Below are positions 43,872 through 55,041 of a stretch of DNA of 64,000 nucleotides, piece by piece (within the stretch, counting starts at the first letter, position 1; every line of letters begins with the position of its first letter). The notes under the pieces were generated by a model, which saw only the letters and a list, made by a program, of their open reading frames with translations, was not told where the DNA came from and did no database searches. Source of the stretch: Comamonas sp. (GTDB lineage Bacteria; Pseudomonadota; Gammaproteobacteria; Burkholderiales; Burkholderiaceae_C); assembly GCF_009360615.1 (NCBI RefSeq), contig NZ_SPEY01000053.1, positions 23,124-87,123 of the forward strand, written 5' to 3'. The translations under genes and the position numbers were made by a program.

Positions 43872-44192
43872 TCAGCGCAGCCCGCCGATATAGCGTGCCG
43901 AGGTGCGCAATATCTCGGCGGCCTTGGTGGTGACCGAGCTATCGCTGTGCGTGGTCGCGACAGGCGCTGCATGTCGCGGCTTGTCCACGCTCCAGCTATC
44001 CTGCAGACGCCGGGCCAGGCGCGCCAGCTCCTCATCCTGTTGCTCTCGCGCATGCTCCAGCGCAAAGGCCACCATGGCCTGTGCATAGACCTGGTTGCAG
44101 GCCATCCATTCGGTATCGGTCACCCGGCCCGTCTTGCGCCGCAACACCACATGCAGATGTGCGGCCACCGCCACTCGCTCGCTGTCCTCCAT
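43872..44192 (-). CDS. Small conserved-looking protein downstream of amt
   Basis: The 106-residue protein starts at ATG 44192 with AGGAG seven bases upstream. It has a helical N-terminal part (RVAVAAHLHVVLRRKTGRV, then VYAQAMVAFALEHAREQQ) and a basic, Ser/Thr-rich C-terminus. I see no known domain, signal peptide or membrane segment. It starts 26 bases after the ammonium transporter gene in the same direction, so co-expression is likely. I cannot assign a function. Confidence 0.6.
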   Translation of the reverse strand: MEDSERVAVAAHLHVVLRRKTGRVTDTEWMACNQVYAQAMVAFALEHAREQQDEELARLARRLQDSWSVDKPRHAAPVATTHSDSSVTTKAAEILRTSARYIGGLR

Positions 44193-44218
44193 ACACGGCT
44201 CCTGTCTCTGATGGACCA

Positions 44219-45445
44219 CTAGTGCTGACGCTCCAGATGCAGGCTGATATCCAGACCCTCCATCTCCTGCACGGCATCCACCCGCAACGGCATCAGCAGA
44301 CGGATCAGCACCAGCACCCCGGCCGTGGCTGCGGCACTGTAGGCAGCCACTGCGGCCACCGCGATCAGCTGATTGAGCACTGTGGCGCCCGTACCCGCAA
44401 TCAAGGGATCGGCGAATATTGCCGTGAGGATGGAGCCGGCAATGCCGCCCACCCCGTGCACGCCGAACACATCGAGCGAGTCGTCAGCCCCCAGCCGGCG
44501 CTTGAGCCAGGTTGCGCCCCAGAAACAGACGGCACCCGCAATCAGGCCTATCCAGACCGCACTGCCCACCTGCACAAACCCGGCGGCAGGAGTGATGGCG
44601 ACCAACCCACCCACCATGCCGGAGAGCAGGCCCAGCAAGGTGGGAGCACCGCGAACCAGCCACTCCACCACCATCCATGCCAGTCCGGCGGCCGCTGCCG
44701 CCACCAGCGTGACCACAAAGGCCAGCGCTGCGCGCCCGTCGGCGGACAGGGCCGACCCGGCGTTGAACCCGAACCAGCCGATCAGCAGCATCGCCGTACC
44801 CATGGCCGTCCAGCCCAGGCTGTGCGGCTCGAAGGGCTCGGTTCCGTAGCCACGCCTGCGCCCCATCATGAAGGCGCATACCAGTGCTGCCACTCCTGCG
44901 TTCACATGCACCACGGCACCGCCGGCAAAGTCCAGTGCACCCAGCTGATTCAGCCAGCCGCCGCTCTCCCACACCCAGTGCGCCACCGGGGCATAGACCA
45001 GAACGCTCCACAGCGCGGCAAACATCAGCAGCGCCGCGAAACGCATGCGCTCGACCACGGCCCCCACGATCAGCGAGGTGGTGATGATGGCGAATGCGGC
45101 CTGGAACAGGGCATAGGCCGCTTCGGGCAGATGCGGCGCCAGATGGCTGACCGAAATCACGCTGCGCCGTCCGTCAAAGTGCAATGCGGCAAACCAGGCG
45201 CGCCCCAGGTTGCCAAGCCAGGGAGACTCTGCTGTAAATGCGAGCGAGTAGCCCAGGCCGAACCAGGTCAGGGTCACCACACAGGCCACCGCAAACACGG
45301 CCACCATGGTGTTGACCACATTCTTGCGACGCACCAGCCCTGCATAGAACAGGGCGATGCCCGGCAAGGTCATCAGCAAGACCAGCGCCGACGCAACCAT
45401 GACCCACCCGGTATCTGCCTTGTCGATGGCAGTCAATGGCACCAT
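44219..45445 (-). CDS. amt: Ammonium transporter (Amt family)
   Basis: The 408-residue, about eleven-helix membrane protein carries ammonium. Family motifs include GIALFYAGLVRRKNVVNTM near residues 30-48, FAGGAVVHVNAGVAALV near 150-166 with the pore-lining histidine, WFGFNAGSA near 196-204 and DVFGVHGVGGIAGSI near 306-320 containing the second pore histidine. GGGGAGT lies upstream of ATG 45445; ATG 45451 is an alternative. No glnK lies alongside; instead the small protein at 43872-44192 follows. Confidence 0.92.
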   Translation of the reverse strand: MVPLTAIDKADTGWVMVASALVLLMTLPGIALFYAGLVRRKNVVNTMVAVFAVACVVTLTWFGLGYSLAFTAESPWLGNLGRAWFAALHFDGRRSVISVSHLAPHLPEAAYALFQAAFAIITTSLIVGAVVERMRFAALLMFAALWSVLVYAPVAHWVWESGGWLNQLGALDFAGGAVVHVNAGVAALVCAFMMGRRRGYGTEPFEPHSLGWTAMGTAMLLIGWFGFNAGSALSADGRAALAFVVTLVAAAAAGLAWMVVEWLVRGAPTLLGLLSGMVGGLVAITPAAGFVQVGSAVWIGLIAGAVCFWGATWLKRRLGADDSLDVFGVHGVGGIAGSILTAIFADPLIAGTGATVLNQLIAVAAVAAYSAAATAGVLVLIRLLMPLRVDAVQEMEGLDISLHLERQH

Positions 45446-45659
45446 TTCCATGCACTCCCCCCTGCTTGTTTGCCTTGACAAGGAAGGAAGCAGGTTCCAT
45501 GCCAGTGCCATGTCTATCTTCTTTCGCTGCATTACTGATAGCAGGCTGCGCTTTCTCATCAAAGAGTTCAAGCTCATTGCATATGAATCAGGGCTTGCAG
45601 CTTGTGCTTGGTGCAGAGCCCGCTATGCTCGACAAGGTCCATCGTTGCTGCACTGATTC

Positions 45660-47099
45660 ATGACCTGGCTGCTGCTGACTCTTCATGTATTGCTGATCGC
45701 CGGTTTCGGCCTGCGTATCCTGCTGCGCCGGGACATGCGGCCCGACGTGCGACTGGCCTGGCTCATGGTCATCGTGCTGCTGCCCTATGTGAGCTGCCTG
45801 CTGTACTACCTTTTTGGCGAGGTGGCCCTGGGCCGCGTTCCCGGCCGCAGAAGACTCAATGTGCGCGAGTTCTGCCAGTCCCGGAGCAGCGCCGCTGCCG
45901 ATGCCGACCGCAGCCCGCAGGCACTGCCGACCATTCCCGGTCAATGGCTGCCGGCCTTTCGCTATGCCTCTTCCATCAACGGCTTTGTGCCGCTGCCCGG
46001 CCACAGGGCCGAACTCATGCGCGATGGTGCACACGCCCGTGCGCAAATGCTGGCCGACATGGATGCCGCACGCCACGAGATCAATGTGCTGTACTACATC
46101 TGGCTGGACGACGGCACCGGCACCGATATGGCCCATGCCCTGATACGTGCCGCACAGCGCGGCGTGACCTGCCGTGCCATGGTCGACGGGCTGGGCTCGC
46201 GCGCATTGACGCGCTCGCCACTGTGGCAGCAGATGCGGCAGGCCGGCGTGCACCTGGCCATTGCCTTGCCCATCAGCAATCTGCTCAAGGTCATGCTCAC
46301 CAGCCGCATCGACCTGCGCAATCACCGCAAGATCACGCTCATAGACGGCAGGATCTTCTATTGCGGCAGCCAGAACTGCGCCGATGAGGGCTTTCACATC
46401 AAGGCGCGCTACGCTCCCTGGGTGGACATCATGCTGCGCCTGCAGGGCCCGGTGGTCACGCAGATGCAGCAAGCCTTTGCCAGTGACTGGGCACAGTCCG
46501 ATACGCGTCTGGCCCCCCCCGCAATCGAAGCAGCCGTTGCCGCTGAGGGCGGCTTCCATGCTCTTGCGATCGCCGAAGGGCCGACGGAAAGAGCACGCTC
46601 CACCCCCCAGCTGGTTGCCTGCCTGCTGGCCTGCGCGCGGCGCGAGGTCGTGATCTCCACACCCTATTTCGTGCCCGACAGCACGGTGCTCGATGCCTTG
46701 TGCGCCGCCGCGCTGCGTCAGGTGCAGGTCACGCTGATCCTGCCGGCCCGCAATGACTCATGGATCGTCGGCGCCGTCAGCCGCAGCCATTACTGGCGAC
46801 TGCTGAGGGCCGGCGTCCATATCCACGAATTCCGCCCCGGCCTGCTGCATGCCAAGACCCTGTGCCTGGACGGCTCGGTCAGCCTGATCGGCTCCACGAA
46901 TCTGGATCTGCGCAGCTTCGACCTGAACTTCGAGAACAACGTGTTGCTCCACGACGAAGCCACCACCGCTGCCATCCGTCAGCGCCAGCAAAGCTATCTC
47001 CGCGACTCCGACAGGGTGACACTGGAGCAGGTGCGCGCCACGCGCTGGTGGAAACGCATCTGGGACAACCTGCTGGGTGCCCTGAGCCCTCTGCTGTAG
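45660..47099 (+). CDS. cls: Cardiolipin synthase (phospholipase D family)
   Basis: The 479-residue membrane enzyme joins two phosphatidylglycerol molecules to cardiolipin. It has two N-terminal transmembrane helices (about 2-22 and 33-52) and two HKD motifs: HRKITLIDG near residues 222-230 and HAKTLCLDG near 397-405, each followed by the GSxN pair (CGSQNCAD and GSTNLDLRS). This matches the ClsA/B-type layout. A short palindrome just after the stop (47106-47124) may terminate transcription. Confidence 0.92.
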   Translation: MTWLLLTLHVLLIAGFGLRILLRRDMRPDVRLAWLMVIVLLPYVSCLLYYLFGEVALGRVPGRRRLNVREFCQSRSSAAADADRSPQALPTIPGQWLPAFRYASSINGFVPLPGHRAELMRDGAHARAQMLADMDAARHEINVLYYIWLDDGTGTDMAHALIRAAQRGVTCRAMVDGLGSRALTRSPLWQQMRQAGVHLAIALPISNLLKVMLTSRIDLRNHRKITLIDGRIFYCGSQNCADEGFHIKARYAPWVDIMLRLQGPVVTQMQQAFASDWAQSDTRLAPPAIEAAVAAEGGFHALAIAEGPTERARSTPQLVACLLACARREVVISTPYFVPDSTVLDALCAAALRQVQVTLILPARNDSWIVGAVSRSHYWRLLRAGVHIHEFRPGLLHAKTLCLDGSVSLIGSTNLDLRSFDLNFENNVLLHDEATTAAIRQRQQSYLRDSDRVTLEQVRATRWWKRIWDNLLGALSPLL

Positions 47100-47105
47100 G
47101 CCCCT

Positions 47106-47124
47106 ATGCCCAAGCTTTGGGCAT
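47106..47124. terminator. Candidate terminator hairpin after cls
   Basis: ATGCCCAA and TTGGGCAT are perfect arms with loop GCT, seven bases after the cls stop. No T-run. Confidence 0.35.
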
Positions 47125-47260
47125 GCGCCACGACCGCGCACCAGGCGCGTGCACACAGACTGCCGGTCTCGCACCAGGACGGACAGTCCCTTGATTTCAT
47201 GCATGAAAGTCAAGGCTGACCTTCTTCGAAATGACGGAAATCTGCAGGAATACCCTCTGC

Positions 47261-47277
47261 TGGCACGCCTTTCGCTT
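47261..47277 (+). promoter_or_regulatory. Sigma-54-like promoter of dctA
   Basis: TGGCACG-CCTT-TCGC-TT matches the -24/-12 consensus TGGCACG-N4-TTGC with one mismatch in the -12 element, placing a transcription start near 47287, 60 bases before dctA. DctA genes are often sigma-54 dependent; no dctB/dctD is in this window. Confidence 0.5.
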
Positions 47278-47286
47278 GCCTACATT

Positions 47287-47320
47287 CTTGTATGCAAGTT
47301 GTAGTCAACTTGCATACAAG
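47287..47320. promoter_or_regulatory. 34-base palindromic operator upstream of dctA
   Basis: Arms CTTGTATGCAAGTTG and CAACTTGCATACAAG are perfect complements around a four-base centre (TAGT). Each arm holds a CTTG-TAT-GCAAG-like half operator typical of FadR/VanR-type GntR proteins. It overlaps the predicted start of transcription and lies 26 bases before the dctA ATG, so binding should repress. The obvious candidate is the GntR gene that follows dctA. Confidence 0.75.
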
Positions 47321-47345
47321 ATTCCACAACTTGCGAAAGACGACT

Positions 47346-48686
47346 ATGCGCCGCTTTGTCAGATCACTGTTCGGACAGGTGGTGATCGCACTCATACTGG
47401 GTGTGCTCGCCGGACTGCTGGCCCCTGAATGGGCCGTGAAACTCAAACCCCTGGGCGATGGCTTCATCAAGCTCATCAAGATGATCATTCCCATACTGGT
47501 GTTCTGCGTGGTCGTGCACGGCATTGCCGGCGCGGGCGACCTCAAGCGCGTCGGTCGCGTGGGCGTCAAGGCCCTGATCTATTTCGAGGTGCTGACCACC
47601 ATCGCCCTGGGCATGGGCCTGGTGCTGGCCTTTGTCTTCGAGCCCGGCGTGGGCATGAACGTAGACACCAGCAAGCTCGACGCCTCGGCCATGGCGGCCT
47701 ATGCCAGCAATGCCGACAAGCTGACCAGCGGCGGCACGGTGGATTTCCTGATGAAGCTCATTCCCACCACCGTGGTGGAGGCCTTCGCCAAGGGCGACGT
47801 CCTGCAGGTGCTGCTGTTCGCCGTGCTGTTCGGCTGCGCGCTGACCATGCTGGGAGAGCGCGGCAAGCCCGTCTCCGAGCTGGTGGACACCTTGTCCATG
47901 GCCCTGTTCAAGGTCATGGGCATCATCATCAAGCTGGCACCGCTGGGCGTGCTGGGTGCCATCGCCTTCACCGTGGGCCAGTACGGCATAGGCTCGCTCA
48001 AGCAGCTCGGCATGCTGGTGGCGCTGTTCTACGCCTCGGTGCTGATCTTCGTGTTCGTGGTGCTGGGCCTGGTGATGCGCCTGTCCGGATTCAGTCTGAT
48101 CAAGCTGCTGCGCTACCTGCGCGAGGAACTGACCATCGTCTTCGCAACCACCTCCTCCGACAGCGTGCTGCCCCAGATCATGGCCAAGCTGCGCAATATG
48201 GGGGTGCGCGACTCCACCGTGGGCCTGGTGATTCCCACCGGCTACTCGTTCAACCTGGACGCGTTCTCCATCTACATCACGCTGGCTGCGGTCTTCATCG
48301 CCCAGGCCACCAACACCCCGATCAGCATGTCCGACCTGCTGACCATCCTGGCCATCGCGCTGGTGACCTCCAAGGGTGCGCACGGCGTACCGGGCTCGGC
48401 CATCGTCGTGCTGGCCGCCACCCTGCATGCGATTCCCGCCATCCCGGCGATCGGCCTGGTGCTGGTGCTTTCGGTGGACTGGTTCATGGGCATTGCACGC
48501 GCTCTGGGCAATCTGATCGGCAACTGCGTGGCCACCGTGGCCATCGCTGCCTGGGAAGGAGACATCGACCGCGAGCGAGCCCATGCGGTACTTGACGGCA
48601 GGGCCGAGCCACGGACCGAGGAGGACGACCCCGCATCTGCTATGGTGCCGCCTGTCGTCGTCCCCATTCCTCATTCCAGCCACTGA
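47346..48686 (+). CDS. dctA: C4-dicarboxylate transporter DctA
   Basis: The 446-residue secondary transporter imports succinate, fumarate or malate. It matches the DAACS family: KMIIPILVFCVVVHGIAG near residues 39-56, FATTSSDSVLPQIMAKL near 263-279 (serine-rich re-entrant loop), VIPTGYSFNLDAFSIYI near 291-307 and SKGAHGVPGSAIVVLA near 339-354. It has an unusually polar C-terminal tail of about 45 residues. Operator and GntR neighbour suggest substrate-dependent repression. Confidence 0.9.
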   Translation: MRRFVRSLFGQVVIALILGVLAGLLAPEWAVKLKPLGDGFIKLIKMIIPILVFCVVVHGIAGAGDLKRVGRVGVKALIYFEVLTTIALGMGLVLAFVFEPGVGMNVDTSKLDASAMAAYASNADKLTSGGTVDFLMKLIPTTVVEAFAKGDVLQVLLFAVLFGCALTMLGERGKPVSELVDTLSMALFKVMGIIIKLAPLGVLGAIAFTVGQYGIGSLKQLGMLVALFYASVLIFVFVVLGLVMRLSGFSLIKLLRYLREELTIVFATTSSDSVLPQIMAKLRNMGVRDSTVGLVIPTGYSFNLDAFSIYITLAAVFIAQATNTPISMSDLLTILAIALVTSKGAHGVPGSAIVVLAATLHAIPAIPAIGLVLVLSVDWFMGIARALGNLIGNCVATVAIAAWEGDIDRERAHAVLDGRAEPRTEEDDPASAMVPPVVVPIPHSSH

Positions 48687-48694
48687 ACCACGCA

Positions 48695-49381
48695 ATGACA
48701 CCTGCCTCTCCCCAGCACATCGCGGAACGCGTCGTCGAAGCCATCCTGGCCCAGAAACTCGCACCCGGCGAGCGACTGGGAGAGCAGGAGCTGGCCAACA
48801 ACTTCGACGTCAGCCGCACCGTGGTGCGCGAAGCGCTGATGCAGCTGCAGGCCCGGGGCTTTGTCCAGGTCCAGGCCCGCAGGGGCTGGTACGTGGTCCA
48901 GCCCTCGGCGGCCGAGGCCATGGACGCGTTCTCTGCCCGGCGGATCATCGAGACCGGCATACTGCAGGAGGCCGGCAAGCCGCTGCAGCGGGTCATCACC
49001 CGGCTGCGCCGCCATATCGCCCAGGAACAGAAAGCCATCGCCGGGGCGGACAGCGCCACGCGCGCCTTCCTGCTTGCGGATTTCCATGTCTGCCTGGCAG
49101 AACAGATGGGCCACCGGCTGCTGGCCGACACGCTGCGCGACCTGACGGCACGCACCACCCTGGCTGCCACGCTCTATCAGTCCACGCACAGCGCCAGCCA
49201 GTCCTGCGCCGAGCACGAACGCATCGTGGCCGCCCTGGAGCGCGGCGACACCGAGAGTGCCAAGGCGCTGCTGCTGGAACATATCGGCATGGTGGAGCGC
49301 TCGCTGGAAATCCGCGCACCCGAAACCGAAGAGCCCGGCGACCGACTGCGTGCCACGCTGGCGCCTGTGCTCAAGAAGTAG
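48695..49381 (+). CDS. GntR/FCD-family regulator, probably of dctA
   Basis: The 228-residue regulator has a GntR winged helix (about residues 8-75; LGEQELANNFDVSRTVVREAL) and an FCD ligand domain (about 85-210) with the expected metal-binding positions (DFHVCLAEQMGHRLL, then CAEHERIVAALERGD). It lies eight bases after dctA in the same direction. The large palindrome in front of dctA is its likely operator, giving local feedback on dicarboxylate uptake. Confidence 0.9.
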   Translation: MTPASPQHIAERVVEAILAQKLAPGERLGEQELANNFDVSRTVVREALMQLQARGFVQVQARRGWYVVQPSAAEAMDAFSARRIIETGILQEAGKPLQRVITRLRRHIAQEQKAIAGADSATRAFLLADFHVCLAEQMGHRLLADTLRDLTARTTLAATLYQSTHSASQSCAEHERIVAALERGDTESAKALLLEHIGMVERSLEIRAPETEEPGDRLRATLAPVLKK

Positions 49382-49748
49382 CCTGGCTCCACTAATGCAA
49401 AGCAGGCTGCCATCATTCAAGTTGCAGTGCTTTGCAGGTCAATGTCATGACTGGCTGAGCATTCAGCCGGACTGATCCGTTCAGCGACTCAGCTGAACTT
49501 CGGATACGCCGCTCTGTCTTGTGTCCTTGTCGCATGGGCTCTTCCTACGCCCCTGTGCGCACGATAGACCTCCAGCAACGGCTCGCCATACCTTGAACCG
49601 GCCGCCCCCACTCAAATGATCGCGAATCACAGCGGGACAGCAAGTAAGCCGAGTAGCACTCGCTCACCCCTTGGGCCATGAGCTGAGGCGGTTGAAACAA
49701 AAATGTTCATTTTGTTACACTTGTGGATTCACTTTCTTTCTCATTTCC
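49382..49748. other. Structured intergenic region between the GntR gene and a lipoprotein gene
   Basis: The 367 bases contain three inverted repeats in series: TGCAAAGCA/TGCTTTGCA (49396-49404, 49428-49436), GGCTGA/TCAGCC (49453-49458, 49463-49468) and GTTCAGC/GCTGAAC (49479-49485, 49492-49498). The last 70 bases are AT-richer and probably hold the lipoprotein promoter. No protein gene is evident. Confidence 0.35.
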
Positions 49749-50219
49749 ATGTTCCAAAGAATTGCCATTGTCCTGGCCTGCACCGGCGTAGTCGGCTGCG
49801 CTTCTGTCGTCAACGACAGCACCCATCCGATGAAGGTCGAAACGAAGGGTGAAAACAATACGTTGATCACCAATGCCGAGTGCAAGCTCACCAATGACTA
49901 TGGAACCGTCTCGGTGAAGTCTGGCGATACTGTTCAGGTGCGCCGCTCCAGCAAAGATCTCGATATCGTCTGCAAGCAAGCCGACAATCCAGACGCCACA
50001 GCGAGGGCCATCTCCCGCGCCAACGGCGGCATGTTCGGGAACATCATTCTTGGCGGCGGTATTGGTGCCATCATCGACCACAACAAGGGGACGGCGTACA
50101 CCTACCCGACCTGGGTTCAACTGGTGTTCGGCAAAAGCCTGGTATTCGATCGCACGACCGAAAAGGAAGGCCAGCCCACGCCTCCTTCCGAACTGCCCGT
50201 GACATCGGCAGGAAAGTAA
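49749..50219 (+). CDS. Small putative lipoprotein
   Basis: The 156-residue protein begins with a short lipoprotein signal peptide (MFQRIAIVLACTGVVGCAS, lipobox VVGC, Cys17). The mature part has a beta-rich region resembling a translocation/plug-like sequence and a glycine-rich membrane-like segment NGGMFGNIILGGGIGAIID near residues 96-114, then YPTWVQLVFG. Such proteins are found as outer-membrane lipoproteins of unknown role. A TTG start 78 bases upstream is possible but less likely. A perfect 26-base palindrome follows. Confidence 0.7.
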   Translation: MFQRIAIVLACTGVVGCASVVNDSTHPMKVETKGENNTLITNAECKLTNDYGTVSVKSGDTVQVRRSSKDLDIVCKQADNPDATARAISRANGGMFGNIILGGGIGAIIDHNKGTAYTYPTWVQLVFGKSLVFDRTTEKEGQPTPPSELPVTSAGK

Positions 50220-50226
50220 TTGTTTG

Positions 50227-50252
50227 AGCCGGGTCATTGCAATGACCCGGCT
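50227..50252. terminator. Candidate terminator palindrome after the lipoprotein
   Basis: A perfect 26-base palindrome with arms AGCCGGGTCATTG and CAATGACCCGGCT starts eight bases after the stop. The stem is strong, though no T-run follows. Confidence 0.5.
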
Positions 50253-50370
50253 GCAAGACACCGACTGCTACCGACTGTGGTGATGCACGCCTTTCTCTAC
50301 ATGGAAGATTTGCAGTGCAGCTTTAAGTCGCGGCCTTGCCCCAAATGGCAAGCACAGGGGCAGCCAGCGT

Positions 50371-53130
<2,760 letters not shown>

Positions 53131-53132
53131 CA

Positions 53133-53177
53133 GCTCACCTGTGTGAAAACCAGAAACAGAATCGAAAACAGGTGAGC
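53133..53177 (-). promoter_or_regulatory. Ribosome-site-sequestering hairpin of metH
   Basis: On the mRNA GCUCACCUG (53177-53169) pairs perfectly with CAGGUGAGC (53141-53133), which contains the AGGUGAG ribosome site three bases before the start codon. Formation would block translation, so this is likely the expression platform of the upstream SAH riboswitch. Confidence 0.6.
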
Positions 53178-53215
53178 GCCGTTGTGAGTACGGGCAGATG
53201 GTCAACCGGATCTGC

Positions 53216-53278
53216 CACCCCGAGCCTGACGGGTCAAACATCTCTGGGATGACCGGCTGCAGCGCTCCTCGGGGGTGA
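53216..53278 (-). promoter_or_regulatory. SAH (S-adenosylhomocysteine) riboswitch of metH
   Basis: The leader carries the aptamer core CCCGAGGAGCGCUGCAGC and the closing strand CAGGCUCGGGGUG, whose outer strands pair (53278-53269 with 53224-53216). The GAGGAGCGCUGC...AGGCUCGG pattern is the characteristic SAH riboswitch, normally switching on SAH-recycling genes. It lies about 85 bases before metH. A -10-like TAGAAT (53291-53286) sits just upstream. Confidence 0.8.
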
Positions 53279-53285
53279 AGCACGA

Positions 53286-53291
53286 CATTCT
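53286..53291 (-). promoter_or_regulatory. Putative -10 of the metH leader
   Basis: TAGAAT on the minus strand would start transcription close to 53280, exactly where the aptamer begins. I see no convincing -35 at the right spacing. Confidence 0.4.
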
Positions 53292-53694
53292 ACGGTGAGG
53301 GCGGGCGATCGGGGCTTCAAGGCGCTTTGCCCCCGTGGCGGTGGGGACGCGCTCGTTGCGGACGGCTATAGCAGATCCGACCTTCCACACCCCAAAAAGA
53401 GGAGCATGGCAAAAGGTAATTTCGCAAAATGCGAATGCAGCCATCTCGCTTCAAGCATATTCAGGGTATGGTGCGCGTCCGCAAGGCGTGGCGCACACCG
53501 CTTGCTGCTCTCAGGCAACCTGGCTCCGACGGGTCTGCCAGCCATGAGTGGACAAGCACCTACAGCCCCTATCTTTGAGTCTTTGGCACCATCGACAGCG
53601 AATGTCCGGTCCGAATGCTCAGCCATGCGCAGCCGACGGTCTGCCAGCACCGGACAGGCCGTTCGGCCACCGCATGGAACCCCTGGAGATCCTC
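53292..53694. other. Intergenic region before gltS
   Basis: About 400 bases without a supportable gene. They include the short inverted repeat TTCGCA/TGCGAA (53422-53427, 53431-53436), which could be an operator or hairpin. Open frames crossing the region have no similarity and weak starts. Confidence 0.35.
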
Positions 53695-54933
53695 ATGAAC
53701 GTGACCTTCGGCGCGTATTACACCCTCATCATGGCCGTGCTTGTGCTTATGCTGGGCAAGCTGATGACAAGACATATCCGCTTTCTGCGCGACTTCAATA
53801 TTCCCGAGCCGGTCTCCGGCGGCCTGGTCGTGGCAGCCATCATTTTCATGCTGCATCAGACTACGGGTCTGGCGCTGAGTTTCGAAGGCGGTCTGCAGTC
53901 GGCGTTCATGCTGGTGTTCTTTTCGTCCATCGGCCTGAGCGCAAACTTCGCCAAGCTGCGCGAGGGCGGCTCGGCGCTGTTCATCTTCCTGGGCGTGATT
54001 GCCGTTTTCATCATGATGCAGAACATTGTGGGCGTGAGCCTGGCCAGCGTGCTGGGGCTGGACCCGCTGATCGGCCTCGTCGCGGGCTCCATCACGCTGG
54101 TGGGCGGCCACGGTACGGCCGGAGCCTGGGGCTCGGTGCTGGAAAACCAATACGGCCTCGCGGGAGCCACCACCCTGGGCATTGCCTGCGCCACGTTCGG
54201 CCTGGTCATCGGCGGCCTGCTGGGCGGCCCGCTGGCCAAGCGGCTGATCACGCGCCATCGGCTGGCCCAGCCGCTGACCGAGTCCGAGCAGCTGCGCGCC
54301 GACGCACCCGCGGTGAGCGAAGGCAGCGAGGTGGCCAACTTCGAGTCACCCAACAAGGCCCCGCGTCTGATCACCGCCGATGCGGCGGTGGAGACACTGG
54401 CGCTCTTCGCGGGCTGCCTGGCCTTTGCCGAATTCATGACCGGCCTGACCCGGGGGACGGCCATCCAGCTGCCAACCTTTGTCTGGGCGCTGGGCGGCGG
54501 CGTGATCATCCGCAACGTGCTGGACTACATGTTCGGCTTCAAAGTCTTCGACCGCGCCATCGACGTGTTCGGCAATGCCGCGCTGTCCATCTATCTGGCC
54601 ATCGCGCTGCTGTCGCTCAAGCTGTGGGAGCTGACCGACCTGGCCGGCCCGCTGATGGTCATTCTGGCCGCGCAGGCCATCGTCATGACGCTGTATGCGG
54701 CCTTCGTGACCTTCCGCATCATGGGCCGCAACTACGATGCCGCCGTGCTGGCCGCCGGCCACTGCGGCTTCGGCATGGGCGCCACACCCACGGCCGTTGC
54801 CAATATGCAGGCCATCACCAACCAGTACGGCCCGTCGCACAAGGCCTTTCTGATCGTGCCCCTGGTCGGAGCCTTCTTCATCGACATCATCAACGCCTTT
54901 GTGCTGCAGGCCATGCTCAGCATTCTTCGCTGA
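53695..54933 (+). CDS. gltS: Sodium/glutamate symporter GltS
   Basis: The 412-residue inner-membrane symporter takes up glutamate with sodium. GltS landmarks: FNIPEPVSGGLVVAAI near residues 33-48, GSITLVGGHGTAGAWG near 135-150 in the first half and GHCGFGMGATPTAVANM near 355-371 in the second, giving the two inverted re-entrant loops. GGAG precedes ATG 53695. A strong bidirectional terminator follows. Confidence 0.94.
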   Translation: MNVTFGAYYTLIMAVLVLMLGKLMTRHIRFLRDFNIPEPVSGGLVVAAIIFMLHQTTGLALSFEGGLQSAFMLVFFSSIGLSANFAKLREGGSALFIFLGVIAVFIMMQNIVGVSLASVLGLDPLIGLVAGSITLVGGHGTAGAWGSVLENQYGLAGATTLGIACATFGLVIGGLLGGPLAKRLITRHRLAQPLTESEQLRADAPAVSEGSEVANFESPNKAPRLITADAAVETLALFAGCLAFAEFMTGLTRGTAIQLPTFVWALGGGVIIRNVLDYMFGFKVFDRAIDVFGNAALSIYLAIALLSLKLWELTDLAGPLMVILAAQAIVMTLYAAFVTFRIMGRNYDAAVLAAGHCGFGMGATPTAVANMQAITNQYGPSHKAFLIVPLVGAFFIDIINAFVLQAMLSILR

Positions 54934-54949
54934 TCGCTGCATCAGCCCC

Positions 54950-54990
54950 AAAAAAAGCGTGTCCCTGTCTGGCAGGAACACGCTTTTTTT
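54950..54990. terminator. Bidirectional intrinsic terminator after gltS
   Basis: Arms AAAAAAAGCGTGTCCCTG and CAGGAACACGCTTTTTTT are complementary except for one pair, around loop TCTGG. The T-run on both strands makes it a terminator for gltS and for transcripts from the opposite direction (the 55042-55566 gene). Confidence 0.9.
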
Positions 54991-55041
54991 CATGGTTGCT
55001 TGCGCTTTCAGGGCAAGCGTCAGAGGCTAGTGCGCCTCAAA

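Noticed and set aside
47165..47240. Palindrome TTTCATGCATGAAA upstream of dctA as an operator
   Set aside because: Perfect but short and AT-rich; the much longer palindrome at 47287-47320 is the convincing operator, so this is not listed as a feature.
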